Source: Oscillatoria sp. FACHB-1406 (GTDB lineage: Bacteria; Cyanobacteriota; Cyanobacteriia; Cyanobacteriales; Spirulinaceae). Taken from it: 54,964 nt of DNA. Location of the stretch: positions 1 through 54,964 of the forward strand of contig NZ_JACJSM010000032.1 of assembly GCF_014698145.1 (NCBI RefSeq), read 5' to 3'. A model generated the notes under the pieces. That model ran no database searches, was not told the DNA's origin, and saw only the letters and a list, made by a program, of their open reading frames with translations. The position numbers were made by a program, and so were the translations under genes. Positions within the stretch are counted from its first letter, which is position 1, and each line of letters begins with the position of its first letter. Positions 35,142 through 43,946 of the stretch are shown here, in pieces.

Positions 35142-35714
35142 ATGCCTTCCGGTCGCACTCACGATCGCATTACCCTTTGGGCTTTACCTTGGATTGTCGG
35201 CGGTTCCTTCGCCCTGACTCGCAACGGCGAGTTAACGCTTCTGGTTGCCGCGATGTTCCTCTTTAGCGGCTTGATGTTCGGCCCGGATTTAGATATTCAC
35301 TCAGTACAGTTTAAGCGCTGGGGAGCATTGCGCGGGTTATGGCTGCCGTATCAAAAATACGTCGGCCATCGCTCTGGATTGTCCCACGGTTTAATCGTGG
35401 GGACGGTGTTTCGTCTGCTTTATTTAGGCAGTTTTCTGGCTTTTGCGGGATTTGTGGGCGTGGCCTTAGCCCAGTTATTTTGGGGGTTTGCTTGGAATTG
35501 GCGCGCTTTTGGGGAGGCGAGTCTGGTTTGGCTGTCGGACTATCGCTGGCACGCGATCGCAGCCTTCGTCGGATTGGAGTTAGGTGCAATGAGTCACGCG
35601 ATCGCGGATACCCTCAGCACTACCTCCAAACGCTTCCGCAGACAGGGACTCAAAGGTCTGTTCCCCGCCAACAAATCGAAAAGGCGGCGCAAAACCCGTC
35701 CCCGCAAACGGTAA
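35142..35714 (+). CDS. DUF2227 putative metal-binding membrane protein
   Basis: 190 residues, ATG at 35142. Conserved His/Asp motifs spread through the protein: GRTHDRIT at the start, FGPDLDIHS (about 46-54), GHRSGLSHGL (about 75-84), and GAMSHAIADTLS (about 148-159); these suit a metal site in or at the membrane, as in YdjM-like metal-dependent hydrolases. Three to four hydrophobic helices and a very basic tail (KSKRRRKTRPRKR). Activity untested. Confidence 0.82.
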   Translation: MPSGRTHDRITLWALPWIVGGSFALTRNGELTLLVAAMFLFSGLMFGPDLDIHSVQFKRWGALRGLWLPYQKYVGHRSGLSHGLIVGTVFRLLYLGSFLAFAGFVGVALAQLFWGFAWNWRAFGEASLVWLSDYRWHAIAAFVGLELGAMSHAIADTLSTTSKRFRRQGLKGLFPANKSKRRRKTRPRKR

Positions 35715-35849
35715 ATATCCGATCGCGTTAGCCGACTCGGTTCCTGCAAGACTTACCAAAAACTCGGACAGCGATCCCCGCGCGTAAAGGCGCGAGGAGT
35801 ATGTCAAAATGAGTCAAGGACTCTATCGAACCCCTCTCAATCCTCAGCA

Positions 35850-36308
35850 ATGTCTAAAACTGTCGCCGATCTGATGACTCCCAACCCGATTACGGTGCAA
35901 CCGCAAACGCCGTTGCGGGAGGCCATCAAATTGCTTGTCGAACGCGATATTAGCGGCTTGCCCGTTGTCGATGAAACCGGCAAAGCGGTTGGCGTACTTT
36001 CTGAAGCCGATTTAATGTGGCAAGAATCGGGTGCAGAAACGCCCCCCTACGTGATGTTCCTCGATAGTGTGATCTATCTCAAAAATCCAACCCAGTACGA
36101 GAAAGAGTTGCATAAGGCTTTAGGACAAACCGTCGGCGAAGTGATGACCGAAAATCCGGTTACGGTTTCGCCCAATTGCTCTTTGCCAGAAGCGGCTAAA
36201 ATTCTGCACGATAAAAAAATTCGTCGCTTGATTGTCGTTGATGAAAATGACCGCCCGACGGGGATTGTTACTCAACGCGATATCCTGCGCTCGATGGTTG
36301 AAGATTAG
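35850..36308 (+). CDS. CBS-domain pair protein
   Basis: 152 residues: two CBS domains, MTPNPITVQPQTPLREAI... (about 8-60) and MTENPVTVSPNCSLPEAA... (about 96-150), separated by a 30-residue insert (PPYVMFLDSVIYLKNPTQYE). A stand-alone Bateman module, expected to bind adenosyl ligands (AMP, ATP or SAM) and regulate an unknown partner. Confidence 0.92.
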   Translation: MSKTVADLMTPNPITVQPQTPLREAIKLLVERDISGLPVVDETGKAVGVLSEADLMWQESGAETPPYVMFLDSVIYLKNPTQYEKELHKALGQTVGEVMTENPVTVSPNCSLPEAAKILHDKKIRRLIVVDENDRPTGIVTQRDILRSMVED

Positions 36309-36403
36309 TTAAGTTTTGTCAAAACCCGATTGCTATAATGCGCGTTTATGCTTTGTGCGAGCGCGTCAAGGCTTTCGCATCTCCAAGTTTTTAGTAAACT
36401 CCT

Positions 36404-37063
36404 ATGACTCCTGATTCTGTTAAAGAACTTCTCGATTCCGACGATTACGGCGATCGCCTCAGCGGTGTCAATAAGCTGCGCGATCTCGATCCGGCCGTCG
36501 CTTACGAAATGATTCAGCCGTTAATTGTCGATTCTAACGCGCGGGTGCGTTATTCTGCCGTTAGCCAAATGGACACTCTCGGTCAATGCGATTTGCAACG
36601 GACGAGAGAACTGTTGCGCGATCGCCTGCTAACCGATAAAGAATTAGACGTGCGCGCTGCTGCCGCCGATGCGATCTCAGCCCTCAAACTCACCGATCTC
36701 TTCGACGATCTCGTCGCACTGTATCGCGAAATGGACGACAGCACCGGCTGGCTGGTCAAAATGAGCATTGTAGCTGCCCTCGGTGAAATGGGCGACGCGC
36801 GCGCCTTTGACTTATTGCAAGAAGCCTTGCAATCCGACATTGATGCCATTAAAACAGCCGCGATCGGTTCTTTAGGCGAGTTGAAAGACGAACGCGCGAT
36901 TCCCCTTCTTCTGGCTTACACTCAGGATGAAGATTGGCAAATTCGCTATCGTCTCGCTCAAGCGCTGATTCACTTCGATCGTCCGGAAACTCGTTCTGCC
37001 CTCGAAGAATTGCAAAAAGATCCCGAACCCGCCGTCGCCCAACTCGTCCAAGCCCTCCTCTAG
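36404..37063 (+). CDS. nblB: HEAT-repeat protein, NblB-like (phycobilisome degradation)
   Basis: 219 residues made of about six HEAT repeats (DYGDRLSGVNKLRDLDPAVA, DSNARVRYSAVSQM, VKMSIVAALGEMGDARA, IKTAAIGSLGELKDERA, DWQIRYRLAQALIHFD). Length and repeat layout match NblB, a relative of the CpcE/F lyase family needed to dismantle phycobilisomes on nutrient starvation. Other HEAT proteins of this size exist, so the symbol is probable rather than certain. A terminator follows at 37147. Confidence 0.68.
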   Translation: MTPDSVKELLDSDDYGDRLSGVNKLRDLDPAVAYEMIQPLIVDSNARVRYSAVSQMDTLGQCDLQRTRELLRDRLLTDKELDVRAAAADAISALKLTDLFDDLVALYREMDDSTGWLVKMSIVAALGEMGDARAFDLLQEALQSDIDAIKTAAIGSLGELKDERAIPLLLAYTQDEDWQIRYRLAQALIHFDRPETRSALEELQKDPEPAVAQLVQALL

Positions 37064-37146
37064 AAACAGTCCACTCCTCGCACTGGACTGAATCATTCGT
37101 AAGGCGAGGCTTGACAAAATACCAAAAATAGGGATGCTAAAATTTG

Positions 37147-37176
37147 AGGGCGAATGCTCCTTCGCCCCTATTTTTT
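37147..37176 (+). terminator. Rho-independent terminator
   Basis: GGGCGAA and TTCGCCC around TGCTCC, followed by CTATTTTTT. About 85 bp past the nblB-like stop. Confidence 0.75.
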
Positions 37177-37218
37177 GGGGTTATGGGTAAGCGATCGCTG
37201 CAATCTCCCCCTGACATT

Positions 37219-37692
37219 TCAAGCCAAATCGGGAGGGATATTGCGCGCTCGCTGAAACTTTTGTAATTGTTGCTGTACCAACTGTTGGAGATCGCGACGA
37301 CGAATTTCAACGCCGCGATCGCTCTGGCCGCTCGTTTCCAAAAAGATAATGCTATCCACGCTCTCGAGAGCAAGTATTTGAAATAAAATATGAGTAACAG
37401 GGAGCGATTCTACCGTACAGTCCCGATGAGAACTGCTGGGAAAGGCGCGAGCGTCTTTTTCGCTGGAGAAAGCATAGATCGCTCTTTTTTCAACTTGAGG
37501 CAAAGTGCGATTCGACAGAGTAGTAATCAGGAAGCCGCTCTCGGTTCCCCGAATAACAAAATAATTCAGATGCTGCATTCGAGAGGCTAAACTCTTAAGG
37601 ACGGGACCGACAGCCCGAGCCATTGCGTTTCGGACATTTTCGTCTTCGGGGGCATTATTCAGTAAAAGTTGGACTTGATCGTCTAAGTTCAT
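37219..37692 (-). CDS. Conserved cyanobacterial protein of unknown function
   Basis: 157 residues, ATG at 37692 (MNLDDQVQLLLNNAPEDENV). Alpha/beta composition with no signal or membrane segment; segments such as RMQHLNYFVIRGTESGFLIT and VESLPVTHILFQILALESVDSIIF look like a conserved fold, and the C-terminus is a Gln-rich amphipathic helix (LQQLVQQQLQKFQ). I do not know the family's role. Divergent from hetZ across 197 bp. Confidence 0.65.
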   Translation of the reverse strand: MNLDDQVQLLLNNAPEDENVRNAMARAVGPVLKSLASRMQHLNYFVIRGTESGFLITTLSNRTLPQVEKRAIYAFSSEKDARAFPSSSHRDCTVESLPVTHILFQILALESVDSIIFLETSGQSDRGVEIRRRDLQQLVQQQLQKFQRARNIPPDLA

Positions 37693-37839
37693 ATCTAAGT
37701 TTTTATTAGGGGGAAACCGTAATCTTACTGATGGCGATTAGTGAATTACGGACATATTTTAAGGTGTAGATAACGGTTCTGATGAGTTGCTGTAGGGGGA
37801 GAAGCAATTCGGCAGCTGTTGCTCGCCGCTAATCACTCA

Positions 37840-37854
37840 GATCCCTGCGGGATC
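37840..37854. promoter_or_regulatory. Palindrome upstream of hetZ
   Basis: GATCCC-TGC-GGGATC, a perfect inverted repeat 36 bp before the hetZ start. It could be an operator or a leader hairpin; it does not match the HetR site I remember closely enough to call it one. Confidence 0.3.
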
Positions 37855-37889
37855 GAAGCCAAAAAGCAAGATAAATAAGTGCTGAGAAC

Positions 37890-39008
37890 GTGGAATTTAT
37901 TTTTAACCTGGTTTTGAAGCAACTGCGGCAATCTACGCGAGCTTCAGAGCAAATCTGCCAAAACGTTACTCGCCGCATTACCCGAGAAGTAACCCGCATT
38001 TGTCAAGAAAGTTCGCGCATTCAGGCTTCTGGCGAAATGGAGGGCTGGGCGAAAACCCTCGCCAACCACCGCCTCAAATTATGCTTGCGTTACTACAAAC
38101 TCGGCTCGGCGCGGGGGCGAATTGAATTGCAAAGTACCTTAAGCGCGATCGTCTATCGCTATATCTGTCCGTCGCAAGAAGCAGCCAGCTATCAGGCGCG
38201 AGTGACGCTGATTGAAGACTTTTTGCAGGGTTTCTATGCGGAGGCGTTGAATGCGTTCCGTCGGGAAGCCGAACTCGAACCAAGCTATCAACCGCGATCG
38301 CGCCTAGAACTTGCCGAATACATGGCCTTCTGCGAGCGCTACGCCAAGCGCCGCATTCCCCTTCCCGGCAGTCGCGCCCAACAACTGATTATATTGCGAG
38401 CGCAAACCTTCTCCCAGAAGCAACCGCCGGAAACCTCCATCGATATGGATATGGCCGCCGAAGGGAGTTCTGGGGACTCAGAAACCGAAGGGCGCAATCG
38501 GGCCGCCGCGATCGCGCGTTCCTTTATGGTCGAACAAGAAGGACTCCTTCCCGACGCGGGAATCCGAGAAACCGTCATCGCCGAACTCATCGACTACCTC
38601 AAAGCTCGCCAACAAGAAGAATGCCTCGACTACTTCATCCTGCGCCTAAAAGACCTCTCCACCAGCGAAATCGAAGAAATTCTCGGCATCACGCCGCGCG
38701 AGCGAGACTACCTACAACAGCGCTTTAAATATCACCTCATTCGCTTCTCCCTGTCCCATCGTTGGGAACTGGTCCATCAGTGGTTAGAGGCCGATCTCGA
38801 TCGCAACCTCGGCCTCACCCCCCAAGAATGGCAGCAGTTTAACCAACAATTAAGCGACCCCCAACGTCAACTGTTAAAGTTGAAGCAACAAAAAATTGAG
38901 ATTGCCGAAATCGCCCGGGCTTTGTCTCTAACGGTTCCGCAGACCGAAAAGCTTTGGTTTAAACTCCTCGAGACAGCCTGGGATATTCGCAATCGCTCAG
39001 TATCCTGA
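37890..39008 (+). CDS. hetZ: HetZ family regulator
   Basis: 372 residues from a GTG at 37890. It follows HetZ by eye: an N-terminal helical region (LRQSTRASEQICQNVTRRIT, ESSRIQASGEMEGWAKTLA), the central LELAEYMAFCERYAKRRIPL and QQLIILRAQTFSQKQPPETS, and a C-terminal part resembling sigma/HTH domains (STSEIEEILGITPRERDYL; EIAEIARALSLTVPQTEKLW). In Anabaena HetZ acts early in heterocyst differentiation; orthologues also occur in filamentous species without heterocysts, where the role may be cell division or filament integrity. It is directly followed by patU, as in Nostocales. Confidence 0.85.
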   Translation: MEFIFNLVLKQLRQSTRASEQICQNVTRRITREVTRICQESSRIQASGEMEGWAKTLANHRLKLCLRYYKLGSARGRIELQSTLSAIVYRYICPSQEAASYQARVTLIEDFLQGFYAEALNAFRREAELEPSYQPRSRLELAEYMAFCERYAKRRIPLPGSRAQQLIILRAQTFSQKQPPETSIDMDMAAEGSSGDSETEGRNRAAAIARSFMVEQEGLLPDAGIRETVIAELIDYLKARQQEECLDYFILRLKDLSTSEIEEILGITPRERDYLQQRFKYHLIRFSLSHRWELVHQWLEADLDRNLGLTPQEWQQFNQQLSDPQRQLLKLKQQKIEIAEIARALSLTVPQTEKLWFKLLETAWDIRNRSVS

Positions 39009-39012
39009 TCGG

Positions 39013-40167
39013 GTGCATTTCAACATGAATAGTGACAGAGAAGACAATTCGGATTTTGCGTACCGCCAAATCCTAGATTGGCTGAAACAAAAATCCACTG
39101 CCGATCCGTCTGACTCCGAGCCATCGGAAAAGCCCCAAACTTCGGGCTTTTCACCGCGACCGGAACAGCGAGACGGCTCGCAAGATCGATTAGATGCAAT
39201 GCTAGAAACGACCTACTTAGAACCGATTGAAGTCGATGACGAATTTCTTTACGCTCTCGAAGATCCCTTGGATTGGGCAGAAGATGAAGAAATCGCCTCT
39301 CAGTTTGGTGGATCTGCCCAACGCGCTCAACCTCTGAACATGGGAGAAATACCGACCGTGCGCAAACGTTTTCAAGCGCTGCTGAAGCGCAGGCTGCAAG
39401 TTGAAATCGAACGACATCCCCCCCGATTCCCCTGGGAAATGGACGTTCCCGATACCCTACCTCAGTACACTGACGACACCACCGAGCGAACGGTTCCCGC
39501 CCGTCAGTTCTGGATGCCGCAATTGTTAAATCTGTTGCCGGTGGAACTCCCGGAACGAGTTCTCAGCCTTTTGTTCGAGTCTTGTACCGAGGTTCTCAAT
39601 ACGTTTGGACCGTCGGAAGCGAAGACGGTTAAGGCGGTGAGTCGGCTATTCCCCGATCGCTTGCCTTTACTCGACGATATGGCAGGGCGCATTCGCTTAT
39701 CGTTAGCCCCCAGTCGCCTGCCTGCATTAGAACAGGAACGTCAGCGGCAGGAGTTAGCAGCATCGCTACCCCGGGACTACGACAGTGCCACCCACGAGCA
39801 ACAGATCGCCCTCTCGCTACTCGCTGCGCGGGAAATTATGGACAAGCTGACGCTAACACTCTCGCCCCAAGAACCGATCGCAGAATTGCAATGGCAAACG
39901 GATTTTGGCTTGTTGCAGGTGCGTGCGGATTTTGCTGACAACAACCGTTCGACCGGGACGAAAGTCCTCCGGATCGGTGTCCGGTTGCCCAAGGGCGGAA
40001 GTTTGGCGGTGGAAACCCCTCAAGAATCGGCTCGTGCCGATCGCACTTATCCCGGACCGCTGAGAGTAGAGTTATTCGATTGGCAGCCGGGACAAATCTA
40101 TCCGGCGACCATTCATTTAACCGGATGCGAGCGTCAACCTCTCTCCTTTACGATTATTTGTCGCTAA
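39013..40167 (+). CDS. patU: PatU family protein
   Basis: 384 residues from a GTG at 39013, 4 bp after hetZ (an ATG at 39025 is the alternative). N-terminus FAYRQILDWLKQKS, then an acidic disordered stretch (about 20-110), then the conserved PatU3-type region: RKRFQALLKRRLQVEIERHPPRFPWE, a leucine-rich middle (FWMPQLLNLLPVELPERVLS), and a C-terminal beta-rich domain ending in FTIICR. In Anabaena sp. PCC 7120 the gene is split into patU5 and patU3; here it is one intact frame. PatU3 opposes HetZ in heterocyst patterning. Operon with hetZ. Confidence 0.8.
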   Translation: MHFNMNSDREDNSDFAYRQILDWLKQKSTADPSDSEPSEKPQTSGFSPRPEQRDGSQDRLDAMLETTYLEPIEVDDEFLYALEDPLDWAEDEEIASQFGGSAQRAQPLNMGEIPTVRKRFQALLKRRLQVEIERHPPRFPWEMDVPDTLPQYTDDTTERTVPARQFWMPQLLNLLPVELPERVLSLLFESCTEVLNTFGPSEAKTVKAVSRLFPDRLPLLDDMAGRIRLSLAPSRLPALEQERQRQELAASLPRDYDSATHEQQIALSLLAAREIMDKLTLTLSPQEPIAELQWQTDFGLLQVRADFADNNRSTGTKVLRIGVRLPKGGSLAVETPQESARADRTYPGPLRVELFDWQPGQIYPATIHLTGCERQPLSFTIICR

Positions 40168-40381
40168 CGACCTCCTGATACGGGAAGTTAAAGAAACTTG
40201 AATATGCAAGGCGCGAGACGTTAAAGCTAACGCCCTCGCCGAGTGACTAACCCAGTCATTCCCCATCGTTAAGGGCGAACCCTTCCTTGTTAGTAAACTC
40301 GGCTAACATGAAGAAGTTGCTTCACCAACCCCCAAAACTGGGTAAGAAGGGAATAACTGAGGTTTTAAACTCGATACTGCC

Positions 40382-42727
40382 ATGCAAAGCTCGCGACTGC
40401 TTCCCCGACGCTGGTACGAACAATTACAGCAACGTCTCGCATCGCTTCCGCCCTTAGAAACCGAAGAGTCAATCGTGCTGCGGGCAATGGTGCAACTGCT
40501 GGTGGCGGTTGGTATTGTCGCCACCGATGTGGCGGGCGGTACGTGGATGAGTCTCTGGGCTATTCCGTTGAGTCTGGTTGGAGGCGTTTGGAGTTGGCGG
40601 AATCGCCGCAAGCGCAATATCGCGGCTAAGTTTTTTATCGCGATTGGAATGCTGATTGCTTTGGCGGCCTTCTTCATTAAGTTGTTCGAGAATTTGAACG
40701 ATACGCGCTTGGTGCTTGCCGAACTGTTGATTCAGTTGCAAATTTTCCATAGCTTCGATCTGCCCCGACGTAAGGATTTGGGCTATTCGATGGTGATTGC
40801 ACTGATTCTGTTGGGGGTGGCGGCGACAGTCAGCGAAACGCTGGCTTTTGGACCGCTATTGCTGGTATTTCTCGCCGTTGCGCTGCCGGTTTTAGTTCTT
40901 GATTACCGATCGCGCCTTGGATTTGTCGATCGCTTCCCTCAATTTTCTCTCAAAAAACAAAAACAGCCTCTCTCAACGGCTTCCACTCGGAAATATCCCG
41001 CCGTTTCCCTCAAACAACTCGCCCTCTTATTGCTGGCGATCCTGCCGTTGGGATTGACGATTTTTGCCCTGATGCCCCGCTTTCCGGGCTATCAGCAATA
41101 TACCTTCCCCGTCAGCGGTGCGGCGGAACTCGAAAATGCGCGATTTAACGACAACAATCGCGGCATTTACAATCCCGGCGTGCGCGCGGGTTCCGGACAG
41201 AATGATACCCAGAACGGCGGCGGCGGAACCGAAGCGGGCGAGAATGGCGAAGGCGATATTTACTATGGATTTCGCAGCCAAATCGATCAAGGTTTTGGCG
41301 CGGGCGGCGGGCTGAAACCGAAAACCGTGCTGCGGGTGCGATCGCAAGCGCCGGGATTTTGGCGCGTGTTAGGATTCGATCGCTACACCGGCAGGGGTTG
41401 GGAGATTTCTCGCGATGACAAGTTAACGAACATCAATCGCTCCTCTTGGTCGTATCAATTTTTCTTATCTCCACCCTACGGACAAGGCGAAACCCGACAG
41501 GTTATTCAAACTTATACCGTAGTTGAGCCGCTTCCCAACCTCGTTCCGGCGCTATCCCAGCCTAAAAATATCTACTTCCCGACTCCAGAAATCGCGGTCG
41601 ATCCCGAAGGCGGTATCCGCGCGCCCGCGACTTTAGCGGAGGATCTGTCTTATACGGTCATTTCTGAGGTTCCTTACCGCGATCGCACCGCCCTCGGAAA
41701 AGCACCGACAGATTACCCGAAAAATATTCGCAACTTTTATCTGGACGTTCCCCCAGCAATTCGCGCAAAAGTTCGCCAAAAATCAGAAGAATTACTGAGT
41801 CGTTCTCCGAAGCCGATCGCGTCACCTTACGAAAAAACTTTGTGGTTGGCTCAATCCCTCAAACAGAATTACCAGATGTTCCCCAACCTGCCGCCGTTAG
41901 GAGAAAAGGACGATCTGGTTGAAAGCTTTCTATTTCGCTATCAAGGCGGCAATCCCGACCACTTCGCCACCGTTCTCGCGGTTATGCTGCGTTCTCTCGA
42001 TATTCCCGCGCGCGTGGCGACGGGCTACGGGACGGGTCAGTTCAATCCTTTTACCGGATTTTACTTAGTTAAAAATACGGATGCGTATGCCGTGACGGAG
42101 GTCTTTTTCCCGAAATACGGTTGGTTCGCCTTCGATCCGATGCCGGGACACTCGCTAATTCCGCCGTCGTTTGAGGAATACGAAACTTTTGGGGTATTGC
42201 GGCAATTTTGGAATTGGATTGCCGGATGGCTGCCCTCGCCGGTTACGAGCTTTCTTAATCTAGTGTGGCAGAAAGCGAGCGGCGCGATCGCGGTTCTCTT
42301 GTTTGCCTTCTGGCGATTAGTCTCCGGCGGCTGGTTCGGCTTCATTCTCGGCTTAATCCTGCTTGCTTGTTTGGGTTTCCTCGGTTGGATTATTTGGAAT
42401 AATTGGAAAAGCTGGCGCTATCGCCGCAAATTGTCAAAAATGCCCGCAATGGAGCGTATTTACCAACAAATGCTCGATAGTCTGGCTCTGCGCGGTGCTG
42501 CGAAGCATCCCGCCCAAACGCCCTTGGAATATGCTCGTAGCGCTCGCGTCGATTCCCCAGAAACGGCTGCGATTGTCAACGAAATTTCTCAAGCTTACGT
42601 GCGCTGGTGCTACGGGAAAGAAACTCAAAATACGGCTTACTTAAGCCAGCAATTGCGCGCTTTAAACCGCAGTTTGCGGCGCTTAAGCGTTAATGAGAAT
42701 GGCGATACGCGCCCGACTCCGGATTAA
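40382..42727 (+). CDS. DUF3488/transglutaminase-like membrane protein lacking the catalytic residues
   Basis: 781 residues. N-terminal helices (about 35-170), a further helix at about 210-232, a large extracytoplasmic part with a Gly/Asn-rich loop (GSGQNDTQNGGGGTEAGENG, about 275-295), a transglutaminase-like domain (about 450-600), then C-terminal helices (about 640-675) and a DUF4129-like tail. Where TgpA-type enzymes have a GYCEHFA nucleophile motif this protein has GGNPDHFA (about 521-528), and the His of HAWVE is Tyr in DAYAVTE; the Asp in FAFDPMPG remains. So it is probably a pseudo-enzyme with a structural or peptide-binding role. It overlaps the end of ureE by 38 bp, tail to tail. Confidence 0.85.
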   Translation: MQSSRLLPRRWYEQLQQRLASLPPLETEESIVLRAMVQLLVAVGIVATDVAGGTWMSLWAIPLSLVGGVWSWRNRRKRNIAAKFFIAIGMLIALAAFFIKLFENLNDTRLVLAELLIQLQIFHSFDLPRRKDLGYSMVIALILLGVAATVSETLAFGPLLLVFLAVALPVLVLDYRSRLGFVDRFPQFSLKKQKQPLSTASTRKYPAVSLKQLALLLLAILPLGLTIFALMPRFPGYQQYTFPVSGAAELENARFNDNNRGIYNPGVRAGSGQNDTQNGGGGTEAGENGEGDIYYGFRSQIDQGFGAGGGLKPKTVLRVRSQAPGFWRVLGFDRYTGRGWEISRDDKLTNINRSSWSYQFFLSPPYGQGETRQVIQTYTVVEPLPNLVPALSQPKNIYFPTPEIAVDPEGGIRAPATLAEDLSYTVISEVPYRDRTALGKAPTDYPKNIRNFYLDVPPAIRAKVRQKSEELLSRSPKPIASPYEKTLWLAQSLKQNYQMFPNLPPLGEKDDLVESFLFRYQGGNPDHFATVLAVMLRSLDIPARVATGYGTGQFNPFTGFYLVKNTDAYAVTEVFFPKYGWFAFDPMPGHSLIPPSFEEYETFGVLRQFWNWIAGWLPSPVTSFLNLVWQKASGAIAVLLFAFWRLVSGGWFGFILGLILLACLGFLGWIIWNNWKSWRYRRKLSKMPAMERIYQQMLDSLALRGAAKHPAQTPLEYARSARVDSPETAAIVNEISQAYVRWCYGKETQNTAYLSQQLRALNRSLRRLSVNENGDTRPTPD

Positions 42728-43151
42728 ACGGCGCAACTTCCGCGATCGCGCGTACTCCCAATTGAACTAACATCGCTTCTAGCACCGGATCGGGCGAAAG
42801 ACGTAGATAGGTGGCAGTAACTTCGAGGGGGACGTGACGGTTGCCGAGATGATAGGCGGCGCGGAGTAAAGTTAGGGGATCGTCTGCCGTCACCGTGAGA
42901 ACGGGTTCCGGTTTTGCGAGGATTTGCAGCAAATCTCCGGCGGGCGATCGCAACACATCCCGATCTCGCAAAACCGTTCCCCGAGGCAGACACAAGACAA
43001 TAGACTCGCCTTCTGGAGTATTAAAGCGGTAGCGAGTGCGAGTGCGTTCTTCCGCCGTTAGTGCCAGGGAACGCGCGATCTCGTTCCTCGAGCGCTTTGC
43101 GATCGCGTCGTCAGGGCGAGGGGAAGATAGACGTTCGGTAAATGCCAACAT
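42690..43151 (-). CDS. ureE: Urease accessory protein UreE
   Basis: 153 residues from the ATG at 43151 (MLAFTERLSSPRPDD); the frame can start at a TTG at 43163. Typical UreE layout: N-terminal peptide-binding domain with LTAEERTRTRYRFNTPEGE and LPRGTVLRDRDVL, then the metal-binding domain with LLRAAYHLGNRHVPLEV, in which the conserved nickel-bridging histidine is in GNRHVP. It ends in a short His-containing tail (YRHSH). UreE delivers nickel to urease; the urease structural genes and ureF/G/D are not in the window. Confidence 0.93.
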   Translation of the reverse strand: MLAFTERLSSPRPDDAIAKRSRNEIARSLALTAEERTRTRYRFNTPEGESIVLCLPRGTVLRDRDVLRSPAGDLLQILAKPEPVLTVTADDPLTLLRAAYHLGNRHVPLEVTATYLRLSPDPVLEAMLVQLGVRAIAEVAPFNPESGAYRHSH

Positions 43152-43166
43152 TCGAGAAACCAAACC

Positions 43167-43646
43167 TTAGCGTAGAAGTTCGATCATGGCATTCTGAATA
43201 CGCCGCTTGAGATCGGCATTTGACCCCAGTGAGTCGGTAATTTCATTAAAGCGCTCGACAGTCAAATTACTGGAACGCACGAATTCCCGCGATTTATTGC
43301 AATAATTCACCGCAATTTGTCGAGCATTTCCCGGCAGACTGCTAAAACTCGAAGGCTGGCTGCAAACGATATTAGGAACGTCACCGGAACCGACGATACG
43401 CTTAATATCATCATAAGTGGCTTGGCGCAGGGGTTCCATTGCCAGTACAGCGCGAGCGTAGTTCGTAATCTCCGCTTGGTTTATCGATTGCGCGTAAGCC
43501 GAAGTTTGGAAGCTAAGGCGATGCGAGGACCCTGAAATTGCAGGTATGAGGTTCAGAAACAAACTGCCTGCCGTCATCGCACCGACAAGAACGGCACGGT
43601 TAATGGCTTGGCGGGTACGAGAGGGTAACAATAGGGTTGCGAGCAT
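43167..43646 (-). CDS. DUF4168 secreted protein
   Basis: 159 residues from an ATG at 43646. A signal peptide (AINRAVLVGAMTAGSLFLNL, cleavage near AYAQS at 51-54), then a helical DUF4168 domain: INQAEITNYARAVLAMEPLR, and the family's closing LTVERFNEITDSLGSNADLKRRIQNA. Periplasmic; function unknown. Sixteen bp upstream of ureE on the same strand. Confidence 0.82.
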   Translation of the reverse strand: MLATLLLPSRTRQAINRAVLVGAMTAGSLFLNLIPAISGSSHRLSFQTSAYAQSINQAEITNYARAVLAMEPLRQATYDDIKRIVGSGDVPNIVCSQPSSFSSLPGNARQIAVNYCNKSREFVRSSNLTVERFNEITDSLGSNADLKRRIQNAMIELLR

Positions 43647-43946
43647 ATTGAAAAATTGACCGACGAAAGGATGGATACTCTACTCTTCAGGGGAATACAC
43701 TTTTTCTGAATTATTTTAGTCGCAATAAGTTCCGCCGCGCATCCGAAGGAAGAGGGGGAGATGGGGTGAGGGGGTGAGAGGGTGAGAGGGTGAGGGGGAG
43801 ATTGGGTCTACCCAATTTAAATGCGCTTTAGCTTATTGCTGAAATGGCCCTGAGTCAACATCTTGAATTTTTAATTTTTAATTTTTAATTCTCCCAAGCA
43901 GTATTAGTTTAAACTCCAGATAGCAAATCATACTCTTTAAAGTTCT
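43647..43946. other. Intergenic region with G-rich and T-rich heptamer repeats
   Basis: 43751-43800 is a G-rich tandem (GGGGGAGAT, GGGGTGAG, GGGTGAGA) related to 25981-26088. 43865-43891 is about three to four TTTTTAA heptamers. No gene. These lie between divergent genes, so promoters of both must sit among or beside the repeats. Confidence 0.7.

Noticed and set aside
37840-37854. HetR-binding site upstream of hetZ
   Set aside because: A palindrome is present, but it does not match the HetR consensus I recall well enough; listed only as an unnamed dyad.
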